Assembly: GCF_003716585.1 (NCBI RefSeq)
Contig: NZ_PTJO01000005.1
Span: 124,001-188,000, forward strand
Direction of reading: 5' to 3'
Source: Corynebacterium alimapuense
GTDB taxonomy: Bacteria > Actinomycetota > Actinomycetes > Mycobacteriales > Mycobacteriaceae
DNA length: 64,000 nt
The notes beneath the pieces were generated by a model. The model ran no database searches and was not told the DNA's origin. It was given only the letters and a program-made list of their open reading frames with translations. Every line of letters starts with the position of its first letter. Position 1 is the first letter of the stretch. Below, one piece after another: positions 30,508 through 39,984 of this stretch. The translations under genes and the position numbers were made by a program.

Positions 30508-30984
30508 ATGAAATTCACCCATCTCAACGCCGCAGGAACTGCCTACATGGTGGATGTCACTGATAAGACCCCCACGGTCCGGGCGGCCACTGCTCAAGGC
30601 GAGGTGGCTTGCTCATCAGAGGTACTAGCTGCGTTGCGCGATGGCACCGTGCCCAAGGGAGATGTGTTGGCAGTAGCCCGCATCGCTGGCATTTCCGCAG
30701 CGAAGAAAGTCCCGGATCTACTGCCGCTAGCCCACACCATTGGGGTCCATGGCTGCGCCGTCGATCTGGTCATCGAAGATGACCACGTGGCTATTGAAGC
30801 TACCGTGCGCACTGCGGATCGCACCGGAGTAGAAATGGAAGCCCTAACAGCGGTAACGGTGGCGGCGCTAGCTGTCGTCGACATGGTCAAGGGAGTCGAT
30901 CGTTCCGCGTATCTCCGCACCTGCGGCATCACTGCGAAATCTGGTGGCCGATCGGGCGATTGGTCGCGGAAGCTGCCACGTTAA
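30508..30984 (+). CDS. moaC: Cyclic pyranopterin monophosphate synthase MoaC
   Basis: The protein has 158 residues, normal for the family. LPLAHTIGVHG and DRTGVEMEALTAVTVAALAV, followed by DMVKG, are the conserved active-site stretches. It rearranges the MoaA product to cyclic pyranopterin monophosphate. GAAGGTAGCC precedes the ATG. Its TAA stop overlaps the mobA ATG. Confidence 0.95.
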   Translation: MKFTHLNAAGTAYMVDVTDKTPTVRAATAQGEVACSSEVLAALRDGTVPKGDVLAVARIAGISAAKKVPDLLPLAHTIGVHGCAVDLVIEDDHVAIEATVRTADRTGVEMEALTAVTVAALAVVDMVKGVDRSAYLRTCGITAKSGGRSGDWSRKLPR

Positions 30985-31568
30985 TGCTCTCAGTCATCAT
31001 CTTGGCCGGTGGCCGCGGCACCCGGATGGGCGGGGTCGATAAGGCTCAAGCCACCGTCAACGGCACACGGCTCATCGATGTGATCTTTGATGAGCTATCG
31101 GCGTTTTCTCCACACCAGGTCGTTGTCGTATCTTCCCGCGCTCCCGAAGTAGCCGCAGAGGTCACGGTGGTCTCCGAGGATCCGCCCTTTGGCGGTCCGG
31201 TGGCCGGAATTGCCGCCGGAGCTAACGCTCTACCGAAAGAGGGGCTCGTCGCTGTTCTTTCCGTCGATGCGCCAGCTTCCCCAAAACTACTGCCACGCCT
31301 CATCGAGGCTCTCGAGTTAAACCCTTCAGCTAAGGTCGCGGTAATCCGCGCCGCCGATGGATATCTCCAACCACTCTGCGCACTTTGGCGATCCCCTGTC
31401 CTAGCTAACGCACTCAGTGGCCTGGGCGAATGCGATGGTGCCTCAGTACGACACCTGCTCGGCGCCGTCGAGCAGGTCATTGAGGTACCCGGCGATGGTT
31501 CTGAGCAAGACTACGACACTGTGGCAGAGCTCAACCGGTTTGCTCAATCGCAGATTAGCGGGCACTAG
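30984..31568 (+). CDS. mobA: Molybdenum cofactor guanylyltransferase MobA
   Basis: The protein has 194 residues. It starts MLSVIILAGGRGTRMGGVDKA, whose GTP-binding LAGGRGTRMGG motif and lysine are the family signature. It joins GMP to molybdopterin to make the dinucleotide form used by DMSO-reductase-family enzymes. The ATG overlaps the moaC stop (TAATG); a GTG eight codons earlier is less likely. The presence of MobA implies at least one bis-MGD enzyme encoded elsewhere. Confidence 0.9.
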   Translation: MLSVIILAGGRGTRMGGVDKAQATVNGTRLIDVIFDELSAFSPHQVVVVSSRAPEVAAEVTVVSEDPPFGGPVAGIAAGANALPKEGLVAVLSVDAPASPKLLPRLIEALELNPSAKVAVIRAADGYLQPLCALWRSPVLANALSGLGECDGASVRHLLGAVEQVIEVPGDGSEQDYDTVAELNRFAQSQISGH

Positions 31569-31628
31569 GCCAGATATCTCCACGGCTTCATTTTCAATCC
31601 GCACCTTTAATTTTTCAGGAAGATCCAG

Positions 31629-32486
31629 ATGATCATTGGCATTCTCGTGCTCTTCGTCCTTGGTCTGCTCATGATTGCGCTGGTCAACAATGGTGTTCTT
31701 GCCAGCTCCGCTCGAGTTGCTTCCGGCGCTCAATCACAGCGGGAGCACACTCGCCGCAGATGGGCCGCTCCCCTATCAATCATGGTGCCGATCATCAGCA
31801 TCGGGTTAGTGAGCTCGTGTGCCAGTCCGCAGACCAGCGGCATCACCGTATTGGGTGCTGCCTCGACTCGGGTGCTCAATGATGATCTTGAGACGCTTTC
31901 TGAGCAACCTCTCGCCTTCATCAACGCTGGCTCTTCCACCTTGGTTCAACAGCTTGCCGACGGCGCCCCCGGCGATGTCCTGATCACCGCTGATCAAGCC
32001 AGCATGGATATCGCACTGGCCCAAGATTCCATAAGCCAACCGCAAGTGCTGGCCACCAATTCTCTGGTCATGGTCGTTCCCGCCGGCAATCCCGGCGAGA
32101 TCGACTCAGTGACGGATCTACCAGGGACAGTGTTAGTTCTTTGCGATGTTCAAGTCCCCTGTGGGGCGGCTTCAGCTGCACTTGCCCAAGACAACAACAT
32201 CGAGCTTGCCCCCTCGTCTCTCGAGCATTCGGTGTCAGATGTTCTAGGAAAAGTAGTCTCTGGTCAAGCAGACGCTGGCTGGGTTTATCTCACCGATGCG
32301 GCTGCTGCAGGGGACGCGGTAGAAGTCATCGAGATCCCAGGCGCAGATCATCATCACACCGAGGTCGTCGCAGCGGTAACTACCTCAGCCGAAGATGTCG
32401 CCGGAGCCAACCGCTTCCTGGATCTTCTCACCTCTGCTGAGATGTCCCAGGTATGGCTCGATCATGGTTTCGGCCCGGTAGATTAG
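31629..32486 (+). CDS. modA: Molybdate-binding lipoprotein ModA with N-terminal extension
   Basis: The protein has 285 residues. From about 72 on it is a periplasmic-binding protein of the ModA type (ITVLGAASTRVLNDDLETL, INAGSSTLVQQL, VQVPCGAA). A lipobox-like segment, ISIGLVSSC with Cys at about 64, follows a second hydrophobic stretch. Upstream of it are an extra membrane helix (2-25) and a basic Arg-rich stretch (38-44). The ATG at 31629 has AGGAAG seven bases before it; the internal ATG at 31782 would give a conventional lipoprotein but has no ribosome site. Either the extension is real or a small membrane protein gene has become fused. It binds molybdate for the ModBC transporter. Confidence 0.85.
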   Translation: MIIGILVLFVLGLLMIALVNNGVLASSARVASGAQSQREHTRRRWAAPLSIMVPIISIGLVSSCASPQTSGITVLGAASTRVLNDDLETLSEQPLAFINAGSSTLVQQLADGAPGDVLITADQASMDIALAQDSISQPQVLATNSLVMVVPAGNPGEIDSVTDLPGTVLVLCDVQVPCGAASAALAQDNNIELAPSSLEHSVSDVLGKVVSGQADAGWVYLTDAAAAGDAVEVIEIPGADHHHTEVVAAVTTSAEDVAGANRFLDLLTSAEMSQVWLDHGFGPVD

Positions 32487-32493
32487 CTTGTCA

Positions 32494-34413
32494 ATGTCCA
32501 CTACCTCTTCTGCCCCTGCACCAGTAGCCGCCCCTAGCAGGGTGCCGCGGATTGTCTCCGCTCTAGCGCTAGTGTCGCTGGCATTGATCCTGGGGCCAGT
32601 GATAGCACTGAGCATTCGAGTTCCCTGGGCGCATTTTGGAGAGGTCCTCACCGATTCCGCTACTCAGGAGATGCTGAGGGTCACGCTGCCTGCTGCGTTG
32701 ATCTCCACGCTGATCACAACCGTGCTGGGGGTTTGCCTAGCCCTATTTATCCAGCGACTTCGTCGTGGTGGTCATCTCCTGCGACTGTTGGTCCTACTGC
32801 CATTAGCGATGCCCCCGGTAGTTGGCGGTCTGGCGTTGACGGCGGCCGTCGGCAGGCGGGGTCTGACTTCACCGCTACTTGACGCCCTAGGTTTAAACTT
32901 CGCCTTCGCTTTCCCCGGGGTGGTCCTGGCACATGTGTTCATCGCGCTGCCCTTCGTCGTGGTTACCGTCGATGCGGCGCTGCGCCAGATCGACTCAGAG
33001 ATCCTCCACAGCGCCGCGGGAGTGGGCATGCGCCCCGGGGAGGTCCTTCGTCGCGTGGTTCTGCCAGCATTGTCACCGGCGGTTGCCACCGGCGCAGGAT
33101 TAGCCTTCGCTCGCTCCCTAGGCGAGTTTGGAACCACCTTGACCTTTGCTGGTTCCATGCCCGGAGTCACTCGCACCATGCCACTTGGGATTTATCTCGA
33201 ACGAGAAATCGATCAGGATCGTGCCTTTGTCCTCGGCGCGATCTTGATCCTGCTAGCAGTAGGTGTCCTAGCTCTGGCGGCTGTGCCCACGCTGCTGCGC
33301 CGCGAACCAGTCCCCAGCCCGCGGCCCATTGGCCCACTCGATGCCGATCGTCTGCGCGCGCTCACCGCAGCGAGGGCTGGCGGTGTCGAAATATCAGTCT
33401 CGGGGACAAAGTTCCCGGCCAGGGTAATCACCGCCGTCGTGGGTCCCAATGGTTCGGGCAAAAGCACTCTGATGGGGGTCATTGCCGGACGATTGTCTGG
33501 ACCAGAAGTCGCGATAGCTGGACGCGCTGTAGCTGGAGTCGGTGTGAAGTTCTGTCCTCCTGCACAGCGCGGGGTGGTACTGCTGACCCAACGGCCCGGA
33601 CTTCCCCGCACCGCTACTGTCGCCCAGGCAATAACAATGGCCACTCGAGATCAAGCACTAACTACAGAGCTTCTCGACGCCGCCGGACTGCGCGAGCTCA
33701 CCGATGTTGCCGTTCCTGCGCTTTCTGGCGGACAAGCAGCCCAAGTCGCGCTGGTGCGGGCACTGGGAGTTCGGCCAGCTGTGCTCATCCTTGATGAGCC
33801 ATTGGCGTCGATAGATCATGCTTCCGCTGCTAGGTGGCGGCGATTGCTCCAGATAGCAGCTGCTGATCGCACCACTATTTTAGTCACTCACGATGCCCTT
33901 GATATCGCGGGCCTTTCCACCTACTTAGTCGTGCTCGAAGATGGCGAGGTCTTCGCCGATGGTCCAACAGCGGAGTTATTAGAGCTTCCCCCCAATGACT
34001 TTGTTTCCGGACTGGTGGGACTCAATCGACTACCGGGAATCATCACCAGGAAAGAGATTGACACCGTGACCCTGCATACCGGTGAGCTAGAGATCACCGG
34101 TATCAGTGTGGATCACCAGCAGGCTGTTTCGGGTAAACCTGCGGTGGCTACTTTCGAACCAGAGGCGGTCACGTTGAGGCTTGGCGGTAGTAGACCGCAC
34201 ACTCAGCAATCCGCACGCAATAGCTGGCCGGGAGTAGTCGAATCGGTTTCTGCTGCAGCAGTGGGCTCCGGGACAATCGTCACCGTAGATATCGGGCCTC
34301 ACCTGCTTAAAGTTCCTATCACCCGCAGCTCCGTGCTGAGTCTAGGAATTGCACCCGGGGTGGAGCTTGATTGTGTTGTCAAAGCAACAGCAATCACTAT
34401 CCACCCTGTGTGA
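32494..34413 (+). CDS. modBC: Fused molybdate ABC transporter ModB-ModC
   Basis: The protein has 639 residues. Residues about 20-265 are an ABC permease domain with about five membrane helices and the cytoplasmic coupling motif (SAAGVGMRPGEVLRRVVLPAL). About 285-500 is the ATPase: Walker A VVGPNGSGKST, signature LSGGQAAQV, Walker B AVLILDEPLAS and the switch in LVTHD. The C-terminus (about 510-639) resembles the TOBE/Mop molybdate-binding domain. It works with ModA to import molybdate. Starts are ATG 32494 or TTG 32488, just after modA. The gene ends one base before the convergent thrB stop. Confidence 0.9.
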   Translation: MSTTSSAPAPVAAPSRVPRIVSALALVSLALILGPVIALSIRVPWAHFGEVLTDSATQEMLRVTLPAALISTLITTVLGVCLALFIQRLRRGGHLLRLLVLLPLAMPPVVGGLALTAAVGRRGLTSPLLDALGLNFAFAFPGVVLAHVFIALPFVVVTVDAALRQIDSEILHSAAGVGMRPGEVLRRVVLPALSPAVATGAGLAFARSLGEFGTTLTFAGSMPGVTRTMPLGIYLEREIDQDRAFVLGAILILLAVGVLALAAVPTLLRREPVPSPRPIGPLDADRLRALTAARAGGVEISVSGTKFPARVITAVVGPNGSGKSTLMGVIAGRLSGPEVAIAGRAVAGVGVKFCPPAQRGVVLLTQRPGLPRTATVAQAITMATRDQALTTELLDAAGLRELTDVAVPALSGGQAAQVALVRALGVRPAVLILDEPLASIDHASAARWRRLLQIAAADRTTILVTHDALDIAGLSTYLVVLEDGEVFADGPTAELLELPPNDFVSGLVGLNRLPGIITRKEIDTVTLHTGELEITGISVDHQQAVSGKPAVATFEPEAVTLRLGGSRPHTQQSARNSWPGVVESVSAAAVGSGTIVTVDIGPHLLKVPITRSSVLSLGIAPGVELDCVVKATAITIHPV

Positions 34414-35340
34414 TCAGGCGGTGGAGACCTCCACGCGAACCGGACCGGCTACCTCAAGCTCGATGACTCGAAGTTCTGCTTCTCGTGCTTGTTCCAGAAT
34501 CTTCTCCTCCACGGGACCGGTGGACAAGACCATGATGGTCGGCCCAGCACCAGAAAGATAAGCAGCATAGCCACGGTTGCGCAGCCGGTTGACCCATTCA
34601 GCCGTTACCGGCAATACCTCTGCACGGAAGGTCTGATGCAGCCGATCCCTTGTGCCCTCCCAGAGCAGTTCTGGATGGTTTTGCAGCGCGACGGTCATTA
34701 CGGCAGTGCGGGAGACATTAAAGCGCGCGTCGGTATGAGTGACATGACTGGGTAGAACGCGCCGCACTGCTTGGGTGGACGCATGAAAATTCGGTACCAG
34801 CGCAGTCGCGCGGATGCGCGGATCAACCGGCAAAGGAACTGCCCGGTATTCCGGCTGGGAGCCATCAACCGGCACGGTTGTCCACGACACAACCGCAGCA
34901 CCAAGCACGGAGGCTGACGCATTGTCTGGGTGTCCCTCAAAAGCCGAGGACAGCTGCACCACTTGTTCGGTGGTTAGCGGGGAGCCTGCCAGCGCATTAG
35001 CCGCGACGACACCTCCCACAGAAGCAGCCGCCGAGGAGCCCAAACCACGCGATTGCGGAATGGAGTTGGTGCACACTACGCGCAGACCAGGTGCCTCAAC
35101 ATTGGCGGCTTTCAGCCCAGAGCGGATGGCTTTGACCACCAAGTGGGAGCCATCGCGAGGAAGGTCCTTTTCCCCTTCGCCATAGACCTCAACCTCAAGG
35201 CCAGAGTCAATGACCTCGACTTCGATGGTGTCGAAAATGCTCACAGCTAAACCCAGGGTGTCAAACCCCGGACCAAGATTGGCTGAAGAACCGGGGACGG
35301 TGACGGTGGCCTTGGTACCCACCTCGAGCTGAATGCTCAC
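34414..35340 (-). CDS. thrB: Homoserine kinase
   Basis: The protein has 308 residues and is a GHMP kinase. The ATP loop is [17 protein letters not shown] (about 93-109); [16 protein letters not shown] near the N-terminus and [11 protein letters not shown] near the C-terminus are the other GHMP motifs. It phosphorylates homoserine for threonine synthesis. It follows hom by 14 nt, so hom-thrB is an operon, as in C. glutamicum. The convergent modBC ends in the preceding base, with no room for a terminator. Confidence 0.96.
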   Translation of the reverse strand: MSIQLEVGTKATVTVPGSSANLGPGFDTLGLAVSIFDTIEVEVIDSGLEVEVYGEGEKDLPRDGSHLVVKAIRSGLKAANVEAPGLRVVCTNSIPQSRGLGSSAAASVGGVVAANALAGSPLTTEQVVQLSSAFEGHPDNASASVLGAAVVSWTTVPVDGSQPEYRAVPLPVDPRIRATALVPNFHASTQAVRRVLPSHVTHTDARFNVSRTAVMTVALQNHPELLWEGTRDRLHQTFRAEVLPVTAEWVNRLRNRGYAAYLSGAGPTIMVLSTGPVEEKILEQAREAELRVIELEVAGPVRVEVSTA

Positions 35341-35354
35341 TGGTTAATCTCCTG

Positions 35355-36698
35355 CTAGAACAGTCGGATGACGCTGTTGACAGCCTTGACATCGGGGGAA
35401 TTGGTCAGTTCATCGACCGTGGCGGACAGATCGGATTCCAGGGCGCTATGGGTGACCACGATGAGCCGGGAGTGCTCACCGGATTCTTCCTGGCGAACGG
35501 TTTTCAAAGAGATCCCACGCACAGCGAACTTCGCTGCCAATTCAGCAAGCACGCCGGTACGATCAACGACATCCATGTCGATGTGGTAACGGGTATGCAC
35601 TGCGCCAAAGTCGGCCACCGGCAGGTTGGCATAGGTGTTCTCGCCTGGAGCACGGCCACCGTGGACCTTGTTGCGGGCGGCGCCAACCATGTCGCCGAGC
35701 ACCGCGGAAGCAGTGGGTGCTCCACCGGCACCGTTGCCGTAGAACATCAGGCGACCAGCTGCTTCGGCTTCAACGAAGATGGCATTGTAGGACTCGTTGA
35801 CGCTAGCCAAGGGATGTTCCTTGGGAACCAATGTTGGGTGCACGCGGGCAGAAACAGCCTCGTTGCCTTCCGCATCAGTGATGCGCTCACAGATAGCCAG
35901 CAACTTGATGACATAGCCAGCGCTGCTGGCTGCGGAGATGTCATCCGCAGTGATCTTCGAAATGCCTTCGCAGTGGACGTCATTGAAATTGACTCGGGTG
36001 TGGAACCCCAGGGAGGCGAGAATCGCAGCCTTGGAGGCAGCGTCGTGGCCTTCGACATCAGCAGTCGGGTCAGCCTCGGCATAGCCCAAGCGGGTGGCCT
36101 CAGCCAATGCGTCACCGTAGGCGGCACCAGTGGACTCCATGGCATCCAAGATGAAGTTAGTGGTGCCGTTGACGATGCCAGAGATTCGCTCGATCTGGTC
36201 ACCAGCGAGGGAACGGCGCAGCATGCCTACTACCGGGATAGCGGCGGCAACAGCAGCTTCAAAGTAGAGGTCAACATTTGCGGCATCAGCCGCTGCAGCG
36301 AGTTCATCAGCATGAGCGGCCACGAGTGCTTTATTTGCGGTGACCACAGATTTACCCGCTTTGAGGGCGGCCAAAACCACCCGGCGCGGGTAATCGATAC
36401 CGCCGATGACCTCAACGACGATGTCAACGTCATCGCGGTTAATCAGGGTCATCGCATCATCGGTGAGCAGTTCTCTAGACACTCCGAGGCGAGGCTTCTC
36501 CAGATCTGAGACGGCCACTCCGCGCAATTCCATCCGGCCACCGATTCGGTGAGCCAAAGAATCGGAGTGCTCCTCCATCAGGCGCAGAACCTCTGAGCCA
36601 ACGGTGCCGTGGCCAAGGATGGCGATACCGACGGCCTCACCGTCTCCCCTCCCTGGGTTATGAGTAGTGCTTTCAGGGTGAGCGGTGCTCGAGGTCAT
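35355..36698 (-). CDS. hom: Homoserine dehydrogenase with ACT domain
   Basis: The protein has 447 residues. The NAD(P)-binding loop is ILGHGTVGSEVLRL (about 28-41), the catalytic domain contains GIVNGTTNFIL, and an ACT domain occupies about 370-447. It reduces aspartate semialdehyde to homoserine. In C. glutamicum the C-terminal domain gives threonine feedback inhibition, and the same is expected here. CGGGAG lies a few bases before the ATG. Upstream is a 117-nt gap, after the two-component kinase gene, that should contain the hom promoter. Confidence 0.96.
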   Translation of the reverse strand: MTSSTAHPESTTHNPGRGDGEAVGIAILGHGTVGSEVLRLMEEHSDSLAHRIGGRMELRGVAVSDLEKPRLGVSRELLTDDAMTLINRDDVDIVVEVIGGIDYPRRVVLAALKAGKSVVTANKALVAAHADELAAAADAANVDLYFEAAVAAAIPVVGMLRRSLAGDQIERISGIVNGTTNFILDAMESTGAAYGDALAEATRLGYAEADPTADVEGHDAASKAAILASLGFHTRVNFNDVHCEGISKITADDISAASSAGYVIKLLAICERITDAEGNEAVSARVHPTLVPKEHPLASVNESYNAIFVEAEAAGRLMFYGNGAGGAPTASAVLGDMVGAARNKVHGGRAPGENTYANLPVADFGAVHTRYHIDMDVVDRTGVLAELAAKFAVRGISLKTVRQEESGEHSRLIVVTHSALESDLSATVDELTNSPDVKAVNSVIRLF

Positions 36699-36815
36699 GA
36701 TTCTCCCGTGGTTATCGTCCGTCTACTGGTAACTGATATCTATCTAGGCCAGCCTACCGGCCCAGTCATCTCCGGCCATTGTAGACCACTCGGTTCATCT
36801 TGGCTTCCCTACGGT

Positions 36816-39110
36816 TCAGTCAAAGACTTCACGGCGTGAATCATCTTCCCCAGCGATGACAATGGTGGCGTAGTTCGCACGGCCGGCCGGGACGATGCGG
36901 GCAGTGATTGACCCATGGGAACAAGAGTCCAAAATCTCTTGGAGTCGCAGATGAAGGGCAGCGAGCCGCGGATCGGCACCTACCCGATTAGGAAGGCTAA
37001 GCCCTGAATAGCGATCGTCGAGTAGCCGGACGTTCACTCCTCTAGCACGTGCCTCCCAGACCGCACGATTGACTGGAGTGACATCGAACAATGGAGAACG
37101 AATCGAATCCCGCAGCCTAAGCTCCAGCACATGGGCATTGCTCCGGCACACCTCTCCGTCGAAACTAGGATCAAGCACTGCCGCGACGCGGGAATCAATC
37201 CACTCCCTGGAATCAGTCAGGAAACGACGCTGGGTAGCCGCCACCTGCAACGCCATGGCCTGGCTTTGATCAATAGACAAACCCAAGGGAAGTCCCCTCG
37301 TGGTCACTTTGAATAGGCGAGAAATGAGCATTGCCGGTAGCAATACAATGCTCTTAGTAGCCAGATAGGCAGCACCGACTTCTGAAGGACCGAATCCAGA
37401 CCTGGCCATCATCTCCGCCAAAATTAGACAACCTCCCCAAAGCGCCCAGGCTTCCCAAACCCTGTCCCGAATGGCCAGGTACGTACACATCAAAATAAGT
37501 ACCCACGGGTACCACAGTTCAGGCCAATAGCTGACGGCTGGAGGATTATCTACTGATGCAGCAAGGAAAAAGACCACTACTGAACCCATAGTTACCACAG
37601 TGGGCCTGGCTGGCAGAGTCAATTCTTGACCTCTCAACAATGCCCACACCCCCACTGATACAGCCAGCAATGACACCACGTAGAAGAAGGGGCGAGGATG
37701 ACTATTGTTCAAGCTCATTGCCAAAAAAAAGATAAGTACGGCAATTGCACTGCTTGGACGGAAGATCCTGTCTATTCCGACCATCTCGTAGGCGGAGGGA
37801 ACCGCAATGTGGCCAAAGTCCGGTGGTTCATCCTCGCCTGTCGTTTCATGCCAGACCAGAGCAACTGAAGTTCCTTGCCCTGGCGCGGTCTCAATGTCTA
37901 CGCTGCATCCATCAACAACCTGCATCCTTCCGGTGATAGCCACGCGGACCCCTGCCCGGCTACCAGGGATGCGAGCTAGGTCGAATCCAGGCCCATCGTC
38001 TCGGATAACTACGCTAACCCCCTGGCAGACTCCTTCAGAGGATTCCACCGAAAGCTGGCAGTCTACCTGGGCACCAGGCGCGTGAGAGGTAGTATTTGAC
38101 GCTGCTTCTAGAGCAGCTTCCGACAAAGCAGCTGCCACATCAGCGGAAATCGTCGCGGTTTCTGGCAAGCTCTCTGGAGCAGTGATATCAATGTTCGGCG
38201 CGACCATCCGCAGCTGAGCTACTAGGTCGTGGAGCACTCCTGCCAGCAACAACCTGCGGGAATTCCTTGGGATCTCTGGAGTGAGTATCTTGACTCTGGC
38301 TGCGGAATCAGCTGGCGAAATCACTCCGCGACTGACGCCGTCTAGGTAAGTCAAAACCCGATCATGGACATGACCCAGGAAGCTAGTTTCTACTTCGTGC
38401 AAGGTTTTTAATCTAGCTACCTGTGACGCACTGTTTCGAGCGCGAGAGGCCGACTCATCGATAGCATGCGAGGCCTTAATCCCAGATTGCAATAGCACCA
38501 AAAAAGGGAGCATAAAAGCCAACGAATGGGATATCTCAAGCACAGTATTAAAACCCAGCGGGGTTCCAAGATTGACCACGGCGCAGGCTCCGATAACCAC
38601 AATAGCCAGCAGCAACCCCCAGGTAGTAGGAAATACCATGATGAGCATGACCATCGGGATTCCGACAAAATCACCCAAGTAGATTTCGGTCAACGGAGAC
38701 TGCCCAAAAATAGCCAGCAAGAGAAGGTGTCCAGCCACAACGACCACAAAACTCAAGCTGGCAAACCCCATGGCCAGCTGGTAAACCCGCTCACGGTGAA
38801 TGAACCCTGCTGCGAAAACTCCAAGTATCGCGACAGTAAAGAGCAACGACACCATTGACTGAAGAGATTGGGTAGGCGAGACCAGCCCGCTCCGATAGTA
38901 TTCCGAGCCATTGGCTCCGATAGCCATGAGCAACAGCCACGTCACGCTCGTTGCGAAAGCAACAATCCGCAGCATCGCCAGCGTGGCAATGGGCGAATAG
39001 ATCTGTGATGTCGGTGCCTCTAGCTCGGAGCTTCTGGATGAGTGGATTGGGGCTGGCCGGTGAAATCCTGCGGGTAGAAACTCACTACTGACTGCAGTGG
39101 AGAACATCAT
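36816..39110 (-). CDS. Sensor histidine kinase with a second membrane module after the ATPase domain
   Basis: The protein has 764 residues. About five membrane helices lie at 43-212, then a likely dimerisation helix with H249 in GHVHDRVLTYL, and a GHKL ATPase domain with N-box around E331-H343, G1 DDGPGF (371-376) and a late GQGTSV. Unusually, a second set of about six hydrophobic segments (453-600) follows, then a cytoplasmic domain of about 160 residues. The H249 motif resembles HDxVL-type kinases paired with NarL regulators. The ATG overlaps the regulator's TGA (ATGA), so the two are translated together. The signal is unknown. The C-terminal domain (LELRLRDSIRS, RGVNVRLLDDRYSG) could be a decayed second kinase half; that is a guess. 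Confidence 0.75.
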   Translation of the reverse strand: MMFSTAVSSEFLPAGFHRPAPIHSSRSSELEAPTSQIYSPIATLAMLRIVAFATSVTWLLLMAIGANGSEYYRSGLVSPTQSLQSMVSLLFTVAILGVFAAGFIHRERVYQLAMGFASLSFVVVVAGHLLLLAIFGQSPLTEIYLGDFVGIPMVMLIMVFPTTWGLLLAIVVIGACAVVNLGTPLGFNTVLEISHSLAFMLPFLVLLQSGIKASHAIDESASRARNSASQVARLKTLHEVETSFLGHVHDRVLTYLDGVSRGVISPADSAARVKILTPEIPRNSRRLLLAGVLHDLVAQLRMVAPNIDITAPESLPETATISADVAAALSEAALEAASNTTSHAPGAQVDCQLSVESSEGVCQGVSVVIRDDGPGFDLARIPGSRAGVRVAITGRMQVVDGCSVDIETAPGQGTSVALVWHETTGEDEPPDFGHIAVPSAYEMVGIDRIFRPSSAIAVLIFFLAMSLNNSHPRPFFYVVSLLAVSVGVWALLRGQELTLPARPTVVTMGSVVVFFLAASVDNPPAVSYWPELWYPWVLILMCTYLAIRDRVWEAWALWGGCLILAEMMARSGFGPSEVGAAYLATKSIVLLPAMLISRLFKVTTRGLPLGLSIDQSQAMALQVAATQRRFLTDSREWIDSRVAAVLDPSFDGEVCRSNAHVLELRLRDSIRSPLFDVTPVNRAVWEARARGVNVRLLDDRYSGLSLPNRVGADPRLAALHLRLQEILDSCSHGSITARIVPAGRANYATIVIAGEDDSRREVFD

Positions 39111-39763
39111 CCCTCCCGTGGACCGGGAATGAAACCATCTTCCTGAGCCCTGCGGAATAGATCCACTTTGGTGTTGGCAGGACGTCCAGCCAGTGCGTAT
39201 TTGCTCCGAATTCGACCGAGATAGTCCTGCACTGTGTCGGTGGATAAACCCGTCAACCGGGCTACCCGTTTAGCGGATTCCCCCATCGCATAAAGCTCGA
39301 GGACTTCTCGTTGACGCTGGGAGAGATTCACTGCGTGAAGCACTGGGTCGGAATCAATAATCCCAGCCCAGTCGGCGGTGGCATAGATCTGACCTTGCGC
39401 TGCCATCTGGATGGCGGTCACTAGATCTTCACACCGTGAAGACTTCTCTACTAACCCAGCTACTCCGGCGTGAAGCGCGCGCCTAATAAGAAAAGGGCTC
39501 TCTAAAGAGCTATAAACCAAGACACGCACTCCTGCTTCCTGGAGCTGGGTGGCGTTGACAAAGGGGTCACTGGCATCTGCAAGCCGTAGATCAAGCAGAA
39601 CCACATCAACTGTGGGTTTAGCTGGACCCTTGATAAAAGAAAGAACCTCACCCACAGTGTTGTAGGTACCGACGAGATCAATCTCCTCGGCTGCGGCGAG
39701 CAGTTGTCCGAGTCCAAGAAGGGCAATCTCGTGGTCATCAATGGCGACCACATTTAACTTCAT
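39107..39763 (-). CDS. NarL/LuxR-family response regulator
   Basis: The protein has 218 residues from MKLNVVAIDDHE (ATG at 39763); the frame starts eight codons earlier. The receiver has acidic residues D9/D10, phospho-acceptor D58 (VVLLDLRL) and the lysine in LVEKSS. The C-terminal LuxR helix-turn-helix includes LSQRQREVLELYAMGESAKRVA. Phosphorylation by the downstream kinase should alter DNA binding. Targets are unknown. The pair sits between lysA and hom, splitting two amino-acid units of the aspartate family, and it may have its own promoter in the 220-nt gap after lysA. Confidence 0.88.
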   Translation of the reverse strand: MKLNVVAIDDHEIALLGLGQLLAAAEEIDLVGTYNTVGEVLSFIKGPAKPTVDVVLLDLRLADASDPFVNATQLQEAGVRVLVYSSLESPFLIRRALHAGVAGLVEKSSRCEDLVTAIQMAAQGQIYATADWAGIIDSDPVLHAVNLSQRQREVLELYAMGESAKRVARLTGLSTDTVQDYLGRIRSKYALAGRPANTKVDLFRRAQEDGFIPGPREG

Positions 39764-39984
39764 TTTTATGAATCTAACAGTTCGCACTAGCCATTATCGA
39801 TGGAAATGACATGAAAAGCTCAAGCACCCCCATTTCGTTATGACTCCCTGAGAACCTTAAATAAAGTCCTACGTCAGTTGAGTGAAGCCAGCAGCTCTAG
39901 CTGCATAGGATTATTCGACACCGCAAGTACTCAGGCCATGGGTTTCAAAAACAAAACTATCAACCAGCGCTGCTCCGGCAGTTA

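Noticed and set aside
34087..34410. Search for a terminator between modBC and thrB
   Set aside because: No stem followed by T was seen on either strand and the genes abut, so none is annotated.
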